DNA of 64,000 nt from Arthrobacter caoxuetaonis. Lineage in GTDB: Bacteria; Actinomycetota; Actinomycetes; Actinomycetales; Micrococcaceae. The position numbers and the translations under genes were made by a program. Shown one piece after another: positions 42,250-51,254 of this stretch. The number at the start of each line of letters is the position of its first letter. Position 1 is the stretch's first letter. Below the pieces are notes generated by a model. That model was not told the origin of the DNA. It saw only the letters and a program-made list of their open reading frames with translations, and ran no database searches. The stretch lies in assembly GCF_023921125.1 (NCBI RefSeq), contig NZ_CP099466.1, forward strand, positions 2,356,001 to 2,420,000. The letters run 5' to 3'.

Positions 42250-43001
42250 TGGCCCGCGAGGGTGCGCCGCTGGATCTCTGCCAGCTCGGAGGTCCCGAGC
42301 AGGGCAAGGTCCAGGAGTGCGTCGAGTTCGGCGCGGTCAAAGGGTGCGCCTTCGGCAGTGCCCTGGACTTCCACGAACTTTCCGCTGCCCGTGACGACGA
42401 CGTTCATGTCGGTCTCCGCGCGGACATCCTCGACATACGGCAGGTCCAGCATGGGCACGCCGTCGATGATGCCGACCGAAACGGCGGCAACAGTGTCCAC
42501 CAGCGGCTCGGCGGTGCGGGCAATGAGCTTGTTCTCCTTGGCCCAGGCCAGTGCGTCCGCCAGTGCCACGTAGGCGCCGGTGATGGCAGCGGTGCGGGTG
42601 CCGCCGTCGGCCTGGAGGACGTCGCAGTCCAAGACCACGGTGTTTTCGCCGAGGGCGCGGGTGTCGATTACCGACCGCAGCGACCGGCCGATCAGCCGGG
42701 AGATCTCATGCGTCCGGCCGCCGATCTTGCCCTTGACGGACTCACGGTCGTTGCGGGTATTGGTGGCGCGGGGAAGCATGGCGTACTCGGCGGTGACCCA
42801 GCCCTTGCCTTCGCCCTTGAGCCAGCGCGGGACACCGGCCGTGAGGGAAGCCGTGCAGAGCACGCGGGTGTTGCCGAACTCGATCAGCGCCGACCCTTCG
42901 GCCTGCTTGGACCATCCGCGGGTGATGCTGATGCTGCGGAGCTGGTCGGGTGTGCGGCCGTCGGCCCGCAGGACAGGCGAAGAATTCGGAGCTGTAGTCA
43001 T
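42246..43001 (-). CDS. rph: Ribonuclease PH
   Basis: 251 residues. A phosphate-dependent 3'-5' exoribonuclease that trims tRNA 3' ends. Readable motifs are [72 protein letters not shown]. It overlaps rdgB by 4 nt. The ATG has no Shine-Dalgarno, and TAGACT lies 7 nt upstream, overlapping the stop codon of the upstream MBL gene, so rph-rdgB probably has its own leaderless transcript. Confidence 0.97.
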   Translation of the reverse strand: MTTAPNSSPVLRADGRTPDQLRSISITRGWSKQAEGSALIEFGNTRVLCTASLTAGVPRWLKGEGKGWVTAEYAMLPRATNTRNDRESVKGKIGGRTHEISRLIGRSLRSVIDTRALGENTVVLDCDVLQADGGTRTAAITGAYVALADALAWAKENKLIARTAEPLVDTVAAVSVGIIDGVPMLDLPYVEDVRAETDMNVVVTGSGKFVEVQGTAEGAPFDRAELDALLDLALLGTSELAEIQRRTLAGQ

Positions 43002-43008
43002 AGGCCCC

Positions 43009-43014
43009 AGTCTA
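43009..43014 (-). promoter_or_regulatory. -10 box (TAGACT) of rph overlapping the upstream gene's stop codon
   Basis: The TAG at 43014-43012 is both the stop codon of the MBL-fold gene and the first three bases of TAGACT, which ends 7 nt before the rph ATG. Confidence 0.5.
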
Positions 43015-43896
43015 TCGGCCGCTCAGCGGGCGCCCTTCCGAGGGGTGCCCCAGCGGCGGGGTCAGCCGCTCCACGGCCAGCGGGGGCACAAAGGGTGTGC
43101 CGACGTCGTAGGAGACACCCGCGACTGCAACGGCGAGGTCGCCGTCGTAGGTTTCCCGGGCTTCCAGCACCGCCGTGTTCGCATCGTTCCAGACCGGCAG
43201 ATGGGTCAGCAGCAACCGGCGCGCACCCGCAGCGGTAGCCGCCGCTCCTGCCCGTTTCCCGGTGAGGTGGACTCCGCTGATCGCGTCGTCACGTCCCTCG
43301 TGGAAGGCTGCCTCGCACAGGAACACGTCCGTGTTCCTTGCCGCTTCCTCCAAGCCGGGACAGGAATCCGTATCCCCCGAATACGCCAGGGTCCGCAGGG
43401 TCTCCGAGCCGTCCTCTGCCGTCCCGGAAGCTTCCACCCGGAGTGCATAGGCTTCCTCGGCCGGGTGGGCGACAGGAAACGGCGTCACCTTGAACGGGCC
43501 GATTTCCACCGGTTCCCCGGCCTGCCAGGACAGGAACTCGAAATCCTCATGCATCCCCGGCTCCGGATCGAGCCCATAGGCCACAGCTATCCGGTCAGCC
43601 GTGGCTGAGGGTCCGTAAACCTTGACCCGGTCCCGGTTCCAGCCGTTGGGGTCCCAGTGCACGGCTACGTGCAGGCCGCACAGGTCCATGAAGTGGTCCG
43701 GATGCAGGTGGGTAATAAGGACCGCATCGATGTCCCGGATGTCCATGTAGCGCTGCAGGGTTCCCAGTGAGCCGTTGCCCATGTCCAGCAGGATGCGCCA
43801 GTCGCGGGTTCCGTCGCTGGCCGTCACCAGGTAGCACGACGCCGGCGAGGCAGGGCCGGGGAAAGAGCCGGAACATCCAACGATCGTCAGTTTCAC
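43012..43896 (-). CDS. MBL-fold metallo-hydrolase
   Basis: 294 residues. The beta-lactamase-fold zinc motif is [14 protein letters not shown]; further ligands appear as His in [14 protein letters not shown], Asp in [13 protein letters not shown] and His in LLLTHLPVW. It lacks the long exosite of tRNA maturase RNase Z but has the RNase Z/arylsulfatase-like order. Homologues sit between murI and rph in many actinobacteria with no proven substrate; phosphodiesterase activity on cyclic nucleotides or RNA has been suggested for the group. It overlaps murI by 4 nt. Confidence 0.88.
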   Translation of the reverse strand: MKLTIVGCSGSFPGPASPASCYLVTASDGTRDWRILLDMGNGSLGTLQRYMDIRDIDAVLITHLHPDHFMDLCGLHVAVHWDPNGWNRDRVKVYGPSATADRIAVAYGLDPEPGMHEDFEFLSWQAGEPVEIGPFKVTPFPVAHPAEEAYALRVEASGTAEDGSETLRTLAYSGDTDSCPGLEEAARNTDVFLCEAAFHEGRDDAISGVHLTGKRAGAAATAAGARRLLLTHLPVWNDANTAVLEARETYDGDLAVAVAGVSYDVGTPFVPPLAVERLTPPLGHPSEGRPLSGR

Positions 43897-44867
43897 AGCA
43901 CGCCGTCCCGGAGGGCGCCGGCAGTCCTGCGCTGTTCGGCCACAGCACGGGCCTCGGCGATCATCTCCGGAGTAATCCGTGCCAGCACCCCGGTGGGATA
44001 ACGTGCGGCAACGGAGTCGGCGTGCTCTACCCGGAGTACCTCCGGGCCAAGGAACCGGCGGGCCAGGAGCTCGAAAGATTCAGCATCGCCGGTGGCGACG
44101 AAACGGTGGCTGGGCGGCTCCGGCGATTCGCGCTGCAGGCCGTGGGTCAGCAGCGCCCGGTACACGTCCTTGGCCGTTTCCTCCGCACTGGAAACCAGTG
44201 TGACGCCGTCGCCCATCACATAGGAGATGACGCCGGTGAGCAGCGGATAGTGCGTGCAGCCCAGCACCAGGGTGTCCACGTCCCGGTCCCTGAGCGGATC
44301 CAGATATCCCTCGGCCGCCCGGAGGAGTTCCTCGCCGCTGGTGACGCCGGCCTCGACGAACTCCACGAAGGCCGGGCAGGCCACCGACGAAACCTCCAGA
44401 TGCGGTGCCGCGGCGAAGGTGTCGTCGTAGGCACGCGAGCCCACTGTCGCTGCCGTGCCAATGACTCCGACCCTGCCGGAGCGGGTGGCCGCCACCGCGC
44501 GGCGCACTGCCGGCTGGATGACTTCGATCACCGGAATGCCGTAGCGGCCGGTGTAGCGTTCGCGGGCGTCGCGCAGGACGGCTGCCGAGGCGGAGTTGCA
44601 GGCGATCACCAGCAGCTTCACGCCGGCATCCACCAGTTCGTCCATCACGCCCAGCGCGTAGGCGCGGACATCGGCGATCGGCAGGGGGCCGTAGGGCCCG
44701 TGGGCGGTGTCCCCCACGTAAAGAATGGACTCATTGGGCAGCTGGTCGATCACAGCCCGGGCAACGGTGAGACCCCCAACACCCGAATCGAAAATGCCTA
44801 TCGGCGCGTCGGTGGTCTTCGGCAGGGCGTCCTTCAGCGGCGAAGTAACCGGATGGTCAGAGCTCAT
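43893..44867 (-). CDS. murI: Glutamate racemase
   Basis: 324 residues. It supplies D-glutamate for peptidoglycan. The two catalytic Cys are in [10 protein letters not shown] and [10 protein letters not shown]; the conserved start is [17 protein letters not shown], and [12 protein letters not shown] is the substrate loop. A hydrophilic N-terminal extension of about 20 residues and a C-terminal extension of about 40 make it longer than the E. coli core. No Shine-Dalgarno is visible; TATTGT ends 9 nt before the ATG. It leads the murI-MBL-rph-rdgB series. Confidence 0.96.
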   Translation of the reverse strand: MSSDHPVTSPLKDALPKTTDAPIGIFDSGVGGLTVARAVIDQLPNESILYVGDTAHGPYGPLPIADVRAYALGVMDELVDAGVKLLVIACNSASAAVLRDARERYTGRYGIPVIEVIQPAVRRAVAATRSGRVGVIGTAATVGSRAYDDTFAAAPHLEVSSVACPAFVEFVEAGVTSGEELLRAAEGYLDPLRDRDVDTLVLGCTHYPLLTGVISYVMGDGVTLVSSAEETAKDVYRALLTHGLQRESPEPPSHRFVATGDAESFELLARRFLGPEVLRVEHADSVAARYPTGVLARITPEMIAEARAVAEQRRTAGALRDGVL

Positions 44868-44884
44868 GATGTTTCGACAATAGT

Positions 44885-44903
44885 CCCCGGTTTCTCACCG
44901 GGG
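44885..44903. terminator. Small hairpin between the DUF2017 gene and murI
   Basis: CCCCGG (44885-44890) pairs with CCGGGG (44898-44903), loop of 7 nt. Short and without a T-run, so its role as terminator is uncertain. Confidence 0.35.
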
Positions 44904-44932
44904 CACCCGAAATGCAGTGGCCTTGGTCACAC

Positions 44933-45496
44933 TCATCTGGCGGGCAGGGTGTCCAGGAGTGCCTTCATCAGCGTTTCCTGCAGCCAGGTCACAAAGTTGT
45001 AGACAAGGGCCAGGTACTGCTCCACGTCCTCGGCGTCCCCGGGTTCCGTGATGGAGTGCAGCGCCTCCGCGTCCTCGTCGGTGCGCAGGTCCAGCCGGCT
45101 TCCCAGCACCAGCCGCACGTCATTCAGTGCCTGCGCAAAGTGCCGTGCCTGTTCCGGATCCAGGTGCATCTGGTTAGATTCCAGGGCCAGGGACGCCGCC
45201 TGCAGGGAACCGATTTTCCCTTCCCGCAGCGACCGTTCGGTCAGCCGCCGGAACTCCAGGGCGTCGTCGTCATTGCCGTGGACCGCGTCAGGCAGCAGCC
45301 GCAGCAGGGCCGGGTCCCGGGGCACCTCGGCACTGGTGTCCATGCCAACCATGGCCGCCAGCGGATCGGTGTGGGCCGGTGTGTCCGGGGTCAGCATGGT
45401 GATGACGTCGGAAAACAGGCCGCGCAGCAGGGTCCGCTCCCCCGGTTCCAGGTGGGCAGTAATCCCCTTGCGGGTGAGCTTGAATCCGGTAGCCAA
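44933..45496 (-). CDS. DUF2017 family protein
   Basis: 187 residues from a TTG start with AAAGG 7 nt upstream (no ATG or GTG fits). Mostly helical and acidic, without membrane segments or catalytic motif; conserved blocks include EPGERTLLRGLFSDV and LRLLPDAV. DUF2017 genes follow clpS in most actinobacteria. They have been proposed to work with ClpS or the Clp protease, but the function is not established. It lies 29 nt after clpS and is followed by a small hairpin before murI. Confidence 0.85.
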   Translation of the reverse strand: MATGFKLTRKGITAHLEPGERTLLRGLFSDVITMLTPDTPAHTDPLAAMVGMDTSAEVPRDPALLRLLPDAVHGNDDDALEFRRLTERSLREGKIGSLQAASLALESNQMHLDPEQARHFAQALNDVRLVLGSRLDLRTDEDAEALHSITEPGDAEDVEQYLALVYNFVTWLQETLMKALLDTLPAR

Positions 45497-45525
45497 GAAA
45501 TGACCTTTCCGCTAGTTCGACGGCC

Positions 45526-45834
45526 CTAGGGCTGGTCGGCCTTCTGGAACGTGGCCCAGAGTCCGTAGGAGTGCATGGCAAAGGTGTGTCGCTCAGCTTC
45601 TTCGCGCGAACCGGTGGCCACCACCGATTTCCCGTCGTTGTGCACCTGGAGCATCAGCTGGTTCGCTTTTTCCTCGGAGTACCCGAAGTAGCTCTGGAAG
45701 ACGTAGCTCACGTAGCTCATGAGGTTCACCGGGTCATTCCAGACAATAACCACCCACGGAACGTCCTCGATGGTTTGTTCTGCCGTCCAGGCATCCGTTT
45801 GGGTCCCGGTTCCCGGGAGGGTGGCAACGCTCAT
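45526..45834 (-). CDS. clpS: ATP-dependent Clp protease adaptor ClpS
   Basis: 102 residues. It delivers N-degron substrates to ClpAP/ClpCP. The conserved core is VPWVVIVWNDPVNLMSYVSY, containing the NDPxN substrate-binding loop, followed by AMSYGL-type HSYGLWATF at the end and the VHNDGKSVVATGSREEAE segment. The longer upstream frame is rejected. The ATG lacks a Shine-Dalgarno, and TACAAT ends 7 nt upstream, fitting a leaderless mRNA. It is divergent from pncB, with the two -10 boxes about 60 bp apart. Confidence 0.96.
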   Translation of the reverse strand: MSVATLPGTGTQTDAWTAEQTIEDVPWVVIVWNDPVNLMSYVSYVFQSYFGYSEEKANQLMLQVHNDGKSVVATGSREEAERHTFAMHSYGLWATFQKADQP

Positions 45835-45841
45835 GGAGCCA

Positions 45842-45847
45842 ATTGTA
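45842..45847 (-). promoter_or_regulatory. -10 box (TACAAT) for leaderless clpS
   Basis: TACAAT, reading leftward, ends 7 nt before the clpS ATG at 45834. No ribosome-binding site is present. Confidence 0.6.
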
Positions 45848-45909
45848 GTTTGGCTGCCGTGCCCGGCTGCTCCGCGCGCAGGGTGCGGCGCTTGGCCGAC
45901 CCCACGGGT

Positions 45910-45915
45910 TAGAGT
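45910..45915 (+). promoter_or_regulatory. -10 box (TAGAGT) for leaderless pncB
   Basis: TAGAGT ends 6 nt before the pncB GTG at 45922. No ribosome-binding site is present. Confidence 0.6.
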
Positions 45916-45921
45916 TTTGGT

Positions 45922-47256
45922 GTGAACAGTCCCACTGCGTGGCAGCGTCCCAACGCTGCCCTGTACACCGACCACTACGAACTCACGATGCTGCAGGCCG
46001 CGCTGCACGCAGGCACCGCCGAACGGCGGTCGGTCTTCGAGGCCTTTGCCCGCAAGCTCCCGGATGGCCGGCGCTACGGGATCGTCGCGGGGACCGGACG
46101 GCTGCTCGAAGCCCTGCAGGACTTCCGCTTCGAGGAACCCCAGCTGAATTTCCTGGCCTCCACGGGCGTGGTCGATGAGCGCACCATCGCCTGGCTGGCT
46201 GATTTCCGCTTCTCCGGCACCATCACCGGCTATGCCGAGGGCGACGTCTACTTTCCCGGTTCCCCGATCCTCCAGGTCGAGGCGAGCTTCGGTGAAGCCT
46301 GCATCCTGGAAACCCTCATCCTCTCCACCCTGAACCATGACAGCGCCATCGCCTCCGCTGCCTCCCGGATGACCAGCGCCGCCGGCGGACGGCCCTGCAT
46401 TGAAATGGGCTCACGGCGCACGCACGAGGAAGCTGCCGTCGCGGCGGCCCGGGCCGCCGTCATTTCCGGATTCGACAGCACCTCCAACCTCGAGGCCGGG
46501 CTGCGCTACGGCATCAAGACCGTTGGCACGGCCGCCCATTCCTTCACCCTGCTGCATGATTCCGAGGTCCAGGCCTTCGAGGCGCAGACCGCTTCGCTGG
46601 GGTTGAACACTTCCCTGCTCGTGGATACGTACGACGTCGAGCAGGGCGTGCGCAACGCCGTCGCCGTCGCCGGACACAAACTTGGCGGGGTCCGGCTGGA
46701 CTCCGGTGACCTGGTGGCCCAGGCCCAGTGGGTGCGCGAGCTGCTGGACGAACTGGGCAACACGTCCACCCGCATCATGGTGACCTCGGACCTGGACGAG
46801 TACGCGATTGCGGCACTGGGTTCGGCTCCCGTTGATGCCTACGGCGTGGGCACCTCGCTGGTTACCGGTTCCGGCGCTCCGACCGCCGGCCTGGTCTACA
46901 AGCTCGTCAGCCGCGAAGGAACGGACGGGAACTTCGTTTCCGTGGCCAAGGCAGCCAAGAACAAGGCTTCGCTCGGAGGGCATAAATACGCCCTCCGCCG
47001 GCTGAATGAACGCGGGCGTGCCATTGCCGAGGTGGTGGGCGTGGGCAGCCGCCCGGAAAACGACGGCAACGACCGCGAGCTGCTGGAAACCTTTGTGTCC
47101 GACGGCGTCCTAAAGGACGGCTGGACCGGAGCGGACGCTGTGGCGCGGGCCCGTGCCCGCCATGACGCTTCACTGCTTGAACTGCCCGCGGCGGCTTACC
47201 GCCTGCAGCGCGGCGAACCCGTGATCCCGACCGAATTCGAGGAGGAAATCCGATGA
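45922..47256 (+). CDS. pncB: Nicotinate phosphoribosyltransferase
   Basis: 444 residues. It converts nicotinate plus PRPP (with ATP) to nicotinate mononucleotide in the Preiss-Handler salvage route. Motifs: ALYTDHYELTMLQAAL at the start, the autophosphorylated His region EMGSRRTHEEAAVAAARAA, STSNLEAGLRYGI, GTAAHSF, and VRLDSGDL followed by RIMVTSDLDEYAI. Its stop overlaps the pncA start by 4 nt, so the two salvage steps are co-expressed. With nadB broken in this window, the pair could be the main route to NAD when nicotinamide or nicotinate is available. Confidence 0.96.
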   Translation: MNSPTAWQRPNAALYTDHYELTMLQAALHAGTAERRSVFEAFARKLPDGRRYGIVAGTGRLLEALQDFRFEEPQLNFLASTGVVDERTIAWLADFRFSGTITGYAEGDVYFPGSPILQVEASFGEACILETLILSTLNHDSAIASAASRMTSAAGGRPCIEMGSRRTHEEAAVAAARAAVISGFDSTSNLEAGLRYGIKTVGTAAHSFTLLHDSEVQAFEAQTASLGLNTSLLVDTYDVEQGVRNAVAVAGHKLGGVRLDSGDLVAQAQWVRELLDELGNTSTRIMVTSDLDEYAIAALGSAPVDAYGVGTSLVTGSGAPTAGLVYKLVSREGTDGNFVSVAKAAKNKASLGGHKYALRRLNERGRAIAEVVGVGSRPENDGNDRELLETFVSDGVLKDGWTGADAVARARARHDASLLELPAAAYRLQRGEPVIPTEFEEEIR

Positions 47257-47870
47257 CCCGTGCACTGATTGTGGTTGATGTCCAGAACGACTTCTGCGAA
47301 GGCGGTACCCTGGCCGTTCCCGGAGGGAACGACGCCGCGGTGGAGATCAGCGACTACATCGAGAGCTCACGGGACCGGTACTCAGCCGTCGTGGCGACCC
47401 AGGACTGGCACATCGAGCCGGGCAGCCACTTCTCGGACAACCCGAACTTCCGTGATTCCTGGCCGGTGCACTGCGTGGCCGGAACGCACGGCGCAGCACT
47501 GAACCCGGACCTTGATACGGAGTTCATCGACGCCTATTTCCGGAAGGGGCAGTACGAAGCTGCCTACTCCGGCTTTGAGGGTGTGCTGGCCCCCGACGTC
47601 GAAGTTCCCCTCGGGGAGCCTGACGCCGAGCCCGCACCCGATGCCGACACCGTGTCCCTGGACGACTGGCTGCGGGACAGGGGCGTGGACGAAGTGGTGA
47701 TTGTGGGACTGGCCACCGACTACTGCGTTAAGTCCACCGCGCTGGACGCTGTTGCCGCAGGCTACGACACGTATGTGATCCCCGAGCTCTGCCGCGGCCT
47801 GGACCGGGTTGATGTGATTGCTGCGCTCGATGACCTCGAGGATGCCGGCGTCGAACTCCTGGATCTCTAG
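47253..47870 (+). CDS. pncA: Nicotinamidase
   Basis: 205 residues. It deamidates nicotinamide to nicotinate, feeding PncB. The isochorismatase-like fold and catalytic triad are visible: Asp9 in VVDVQNDFCEGG, Lys in FRKGQYEAAYSG, and Cys in GLATDYCVKSTALDA; metal ligands lie in the ATQDWHIEPGSHF segment. By family knowledge, this enzyme also activates pyrazinamide in mycobacteria. Translationally coupled to pncB by ATGA. Confidence 0.96.
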   Translation: MTRALIVVDVQNDFCEGGTLAVPGGNDAAVEISDYIESSRDRYSAVVATQDWHIEPGSHFSDNPNFRDSWPVHCVAGTHGAALNPDLDTEFIDAYFRKGQYEAAYSGFEGVLAPDVEVPLGEPDAEPAPDADTVSLDDWLRDRGVDEVVIVGLATDYCVKSTALDAVAAGYDTYVIPELCRGLDRVDVIAALDDLEDAGVELLDL

Positions 47871-47892
47871 CCCCTCTCCCCCTTTCTCCCCT

Positions 47893-47948
47893 CGAGAGGC
47901 CAGTTACGGCTCTTTTCAGCGTTCTGAAGAGCCGTAACTGGCCTCTCG
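47893..47948. terminator. 56-nt perfect hairpin between convergent pncA and helicase genes
   Basis: Twenty-bp perfect arms (47893-47912 with 47929-47948), then an inner 5-bp stem TTCAG/CTGAA (47915-47919 with 47924-47928) with a 2-nt bulge and loop CGTT. On the + side TTTGG follows. It should stop transcription from both convergent genes. The length and perfection exceed other terminators in this window, so a dispersed repeat is also possible. Confidence 0.75.
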
Positions 47949-47976
47949 TTTGGAAGAGAGGGAGGAATCAGGGGGG

Positions 47977-49770
47977 CTACTTGCGGCCGATAAACCAGTC
48001 CTGCAGCTTTTCCAGCCGCTTTTGCAGCTGTTCCTCGTTCGCCTGGGCCACGGCGGGGCCGCCGCAGATCCGGCGGAGTTCGCTGTGCACCATGCCGTGG
48101 GGCATGCCGGAGCGGGCGGACCAAGCCGAGACGTTCTTGGCCAGCTGGGCCCGCAGTTCCGTGAGCTGGCGGTGGTCAGCGACCGATGGCAGCGCCTCCG
48201 GTACCTTTTCCTCCGGCTTGCGCCTGCCCCGGCGGGAAAGCTGCTCCTGCTGCCGCTGGCGCAGCAGCATGGTGACCTGCTCCGCGTCCAGCAGTCCCGG
48301 GATGCCCAGGAAGTCCTGCTCATCCTCGCTGCCCAGTTCGCCGCCGGTACCGAACTCGCCGCCGTCGAACAGCACACGGTCAAAGGATGCCTGTGATTCC
48401 AGCGCCTCGAACTTCTGCTTCTGCAGCTCGCCGGAGGCCTTCTCTTCCCGGTTCGCCGCTTCCATCAGCGAGTCGTCCAGGCCGAAGCCTTCCTCCTCGG
48501 AATGGTTCTCGGGACGGTCCAGCGCGTGGTCGCGCTCCACTTCCATCTCGTTCGCCAGGATCATCAGCGTGGGTACCGACGGCAGGAACACCGACGCCGT
48601 TTCTCCCCGCTTGCGGGCACGCACAAAGCGGCCCACGGCCTGGGCAAAGAACAGCGGCGTCGACGTCGAGGTCGCATACACACCGACGGCGAGGCGCGGA
48701 ACGTCCACGCCTTCGGACACCATGCGCACTGCCACCATCCAGCGCTGCGTACCCGCAGAGAACTCCTCGATCTTCTCGGAGGCCTTCGCATTGTCGGAGA
48801 GGATCACCGTGGGTGATTCACCGGTGATCTTCTTCAGCTGCCCGGCGTACGCGCGGGCGTCTTCATGGTCCGTGGCAATGACCAGGCCGCCGGCGTCGGG
48901 CACGGCACGCCGCACCTCGCTGAGCCGGCGGTCAGCAGCAGCGAGGACGGCTGGAATCCATTCACCGGCCGGGTTCAGTGCCGTGCGCCAGGCGTGCGCG
49001 GTGATGTCCTTGGTCACCGCCGCTTCGCCAAGCGACGCAGCCATTTCCTCACCGGCGCTGGTGCGCCACCGCATCTGGCCGGAGTACGCCATGAACATCA
49101 CCGGACGGACCACATGGTCCTTCAGCGCCTGGCCGTAGCCGTACGTGTAGTCGGCCTTGGAGCGGCGGATTCCGGCGCCGTCCTCGATGTAGTCGACGAA
49201 CGGAATGGGTGCGGTGTCGGAGCGGAACGGCGTACCGGTCAGCGACAGCCGCCGGGCAGCTGGTTCAAACGCTTCACGGATGCCGTCGCCCCAGGACAGC
49301 GCGTCGCCGCCGTGGTGGATCTCATCCAGGATGACCAGCGTCCGGGCGGCTTCGGTCTTGGCGCGGTGCAGCATGGGCTTGCTGGCCACCTGCGCGTAGG
49401 TCACTGCCACGCCTATGAAGCCGTGGCCGTGCCGCCCGTCCGCGTTCTTGAAGTTGGGGTCCAGTGCCAGTCCAACGCGCGCGGCTGCATCTGCCCACTG
49501 GCGCTTGAGGTGGTCGGTGGGCGCGACGACGGTAATCCGGTTCACGATGCCGCGTTCCACCAGTTCGGTGGCTACACGCAGGGCGAAGGTGGTCTTGCCT
49601 GCGCCGGGGGTCGCCACGGCCAGGAAGTCGTTGTCATTCTTGGCGAAGTATTTTTCCAGGGCTTCGGCCTGCCACTGGCGCAGCTTCGGGGCTGTCCCCC
49701 ATGCTGCCCGTTCGGGATAGGCAGGGGGCAGCGCCGGTCCACTGCCGCCGAAAAGGGTATCGGGACTCAC
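47977..49770 (-). CDS. SF2 DEAD/DEAH-box helicase, type III restriction Res-like
   Basis: 597 residues from a GTG. Helicase motifs in order: Q-motif region LRQWQAEALEKYF, I ATPGAGKTTFAL, II VILDEIHHGG, III LSLTGTPFRSD, V VRMVSEGVDVPRL and VI FFAQAVGRFVR. The C-terminal 200 residues contain acidic, Gln-rich and basic (LSRRGRRK) stretches and no recognised nuclease. Related stand-alone helicases are widespread in actinobacteria, with an ill-defined role in DNA repair. No methylase or specificity subunit is nearby, so it is not a restriction system. Its start overlaps the stop of the upstream MFS gene by 4 nt. Confidence 0.92.
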   Translation of the reverse strand: MSPDTLFGGSGPALPPAYPERAAWGTAPKLRQWQAEALEKYFAKNDNDFLAVATPGAGKTTFALRVATELVERGIVNRITVVAPTDHLKRQWADAAARVGLALDPNFKNADGRHGHGFIGVAVTYAQVASKPMLHRAKTEAARTLVILDEIHHGGDALSWGDGIREAFEPAARRLSLTGTPFRSDTAPIPFVDYIEDGAGIRRSKADYTYGYGQALKDHVVRPVMFMAYSGQMRWRTSAGEEMAASLGEAAVTKDITAHAWRTALNPAGEWIPAVLAAADRRLSEVRRAVPDAGGLVIATDHEDARAYAGQLKKITGESPTVILSDNAKASEKIEEFSAGTQRWMVAVRMVSEGVDVPRLAVGVYATSTSTPLFFAQAVGRFVRARKRGETASVFLPSVPTLMILANEMEVERDHALDRPENHSEEEGFGLDDSLMEAANREEKASGELQKQKFEALESQASFDRVLFDGGEFGTGGELGSEDEQDFLGIPGLLDAEQVTMLLRQRQQEQLSRRGRRKPEEKVPEALPSVADHRQLTELRAQLAKNVSAWSARSGMPHGMVHSELRRICGGPAVAQANEEQLQKRLEKLQDWFIGRK

Positions 49771-51185
49771 GCTTGGGAAGGCACCTTTCCGGTACTTGGT
49801 CTAACAATTGCACTGCGTATGCCCGCAGCTGTTCCAATCACCGCAAAGACTGCGAGGACCAGCCACATCAGGGCATAACCTGTTTCCGGGCCCACAGGTC
49901 CGCGCTGCACCAGGACGGCGAGCAGCACCCCTCCAACCGTGGTGCCTGCGACGGCACCCACCTGGTCGGCGAGCTGAAGCGACGCCGAGTTCTGCCCCCG
50001 GTCAGCTGCCGAGGAGGCATCAAGGACCAGCACCGAAGTGCTGGACAGCGCCGCACCCATGGCCACGCCCGCCAGCGACCAGACGGCCACCAGGAGCCAG
50101 AAGGGCGACTGTGCCCCGGCCATCAGCCCGGTGCCGCCAATGGACAGCGTCAGCAGGCCTGATCCGCCCGCCAGGAGCAGGTGGCGCCGGTCTCCGGGTA
50201 CCCGGGCCTGCAGGAAGGATCCAATGGCCCAGCCTACCGCGCCTGCGGTCAGTGCGATTCCGGCAGTGGCCGGGCTCACGCCGTAAACGGCCAGGAGCAT
50301 CACCGGCATAAAGGCTTCCGCCGCGACGAATGCGGCGTTGATCAATCCGCGTGTCGCCACCACCGATGGCAGGCCCCTGCGCAGCCACAGAGTCCCCTGC
50401 GGAAGCAGCACGGAAAGCGCTGCAACTGCCGCCAGCACACCCGAGGCCGTCAGGATTCCGAGCAGCACGGACCCCGCAGCAGCGGCCTCGTTCCCGGCCC
50501 ACTGCGCCGCGAAGACACCTCCGGCCAGGAACACTCCCCAGACCGCGCGCCTGCGGCCCAGGGCACGGTCAAGTTCCGGGCTGTCCGGCGGGCCAAGAGG
50601 GCGCACCCGCGGCCAGACGAGCGCGGCCGCGATCAGGACAATGGGAATCACGACCGCGAAAACCCAGCGCCAGCTGGCGTACTGTGCCAGCAGTCCCGCT
50701 GCCAGCGGCCCCACCATGGACGGCAGGATCCAGGCGGTCGCCACCCATCCGAAGATCACCGGCTGCAGCCTGGACGGGTAAACCTGCCCGATGATCACAT
50801 ACAACGCCACCACCATTGCGCCGCTGCCCAGGCCGGAAACTGCCCGTCCGGCCGTTACCAGCCAGAACTCTCCTGCCGCCGCGGAGAGCACCAGACCCGC
50901 CACCAGCAGCGCCATGCCCGTGATCAGCGACCGGCGCGGGCCTTCGACGTCGCAGCGGGAACCGGCCAGCACCGAGCCGAGCAGGGACGCGGTCAGGAAC
51001 ATGGAGAAGGCAAGGCCGTAGCCCGCCCCGGCGCCGAGATCGTCCCCGATCACGGGCATCGCCGTCGTGACCGCCATGGCTTCGAACGCCACGCAGGTAA
51101 CAATGGCGATGACGCCGAGGGTCAGCGGCCGGAAAGCAGCGGACATGGCGCCCTCGCGGCGCTCCGCGGGCAGTGGGTCACTCAT
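49767..51185 (-). CDS. MFS transporter, probably drug exporter
   Basis: 472 residues with about 12-14 predicted helices. Opening segment LTLGVIAIVTCVAFEAMAVTTAMPVIGDDLG is typical of DHA-type exporters; a GSGAMVVALYVIIGQVYPSRLQP block corresponds to motif C. Start ATG 51185 has no clear ribosome site. The in-frame ATG at 51146 (MSAAFRPL) has GAGGG 4 nt upstream and may be the true start. It is coupled to the helicase gene by a 4-nt overlap, an unexpected operon partner with no obvious functional link. Confidence 0.87.
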   Translation of the reverse strand: MSDPLPAERREGAMSAAFRPLTLGVIAIVTCVAFEAMAVTTAMPVIGDDLGAGAGYGLAFSMFLTASLLGSVLAGSRCDVEGPRRSLITGMALLVAGLVLSAAAGEFWLVTAGRAVSGLGSGAMVVALYVIIGQVYPSRLQPVIFGWVATAWILPSMVGPLAAGLLAQYASWRWVFAVVIPIVLIAAALVWPRVRPLGPPDSPELDRALGRRRAVWGVFLAGGVFAAQWAGNEAAAAGSVLLGILTASGVLAAVAALSVLLPQGTLWLRRGLPSVVATRGLINAAFVAAEAFMPVMLLAVYGVSPATAGIALTAGAVGWAIGSFLQARVPGDRRHLLLAGGSGLLTLSIGGTGLMAGAQSPFWLLVAVWSLAGVAMGAALSSTSVLVLDASSAADRGQNSASLQLADQVGAVAGTTVGGVLLAVLVQRGPVGPETGYALMWLVLAVFAVIGTAAGIRSAIVRPSTGKVPSQA

Positions 51186-51254
51186 AAGGGCATCAGGACT
51201 TACTGCCGTGCCAGGATGCTACGGCTGGGAAGGGCAATGGGGAGGGCGCGGGCG

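Noticed and set aside
47977..49770. Type III restriction system
   Set aside because: The helicase resembles Res, but no methylase or nuclease domain is present and its partner is an MFS transporter.
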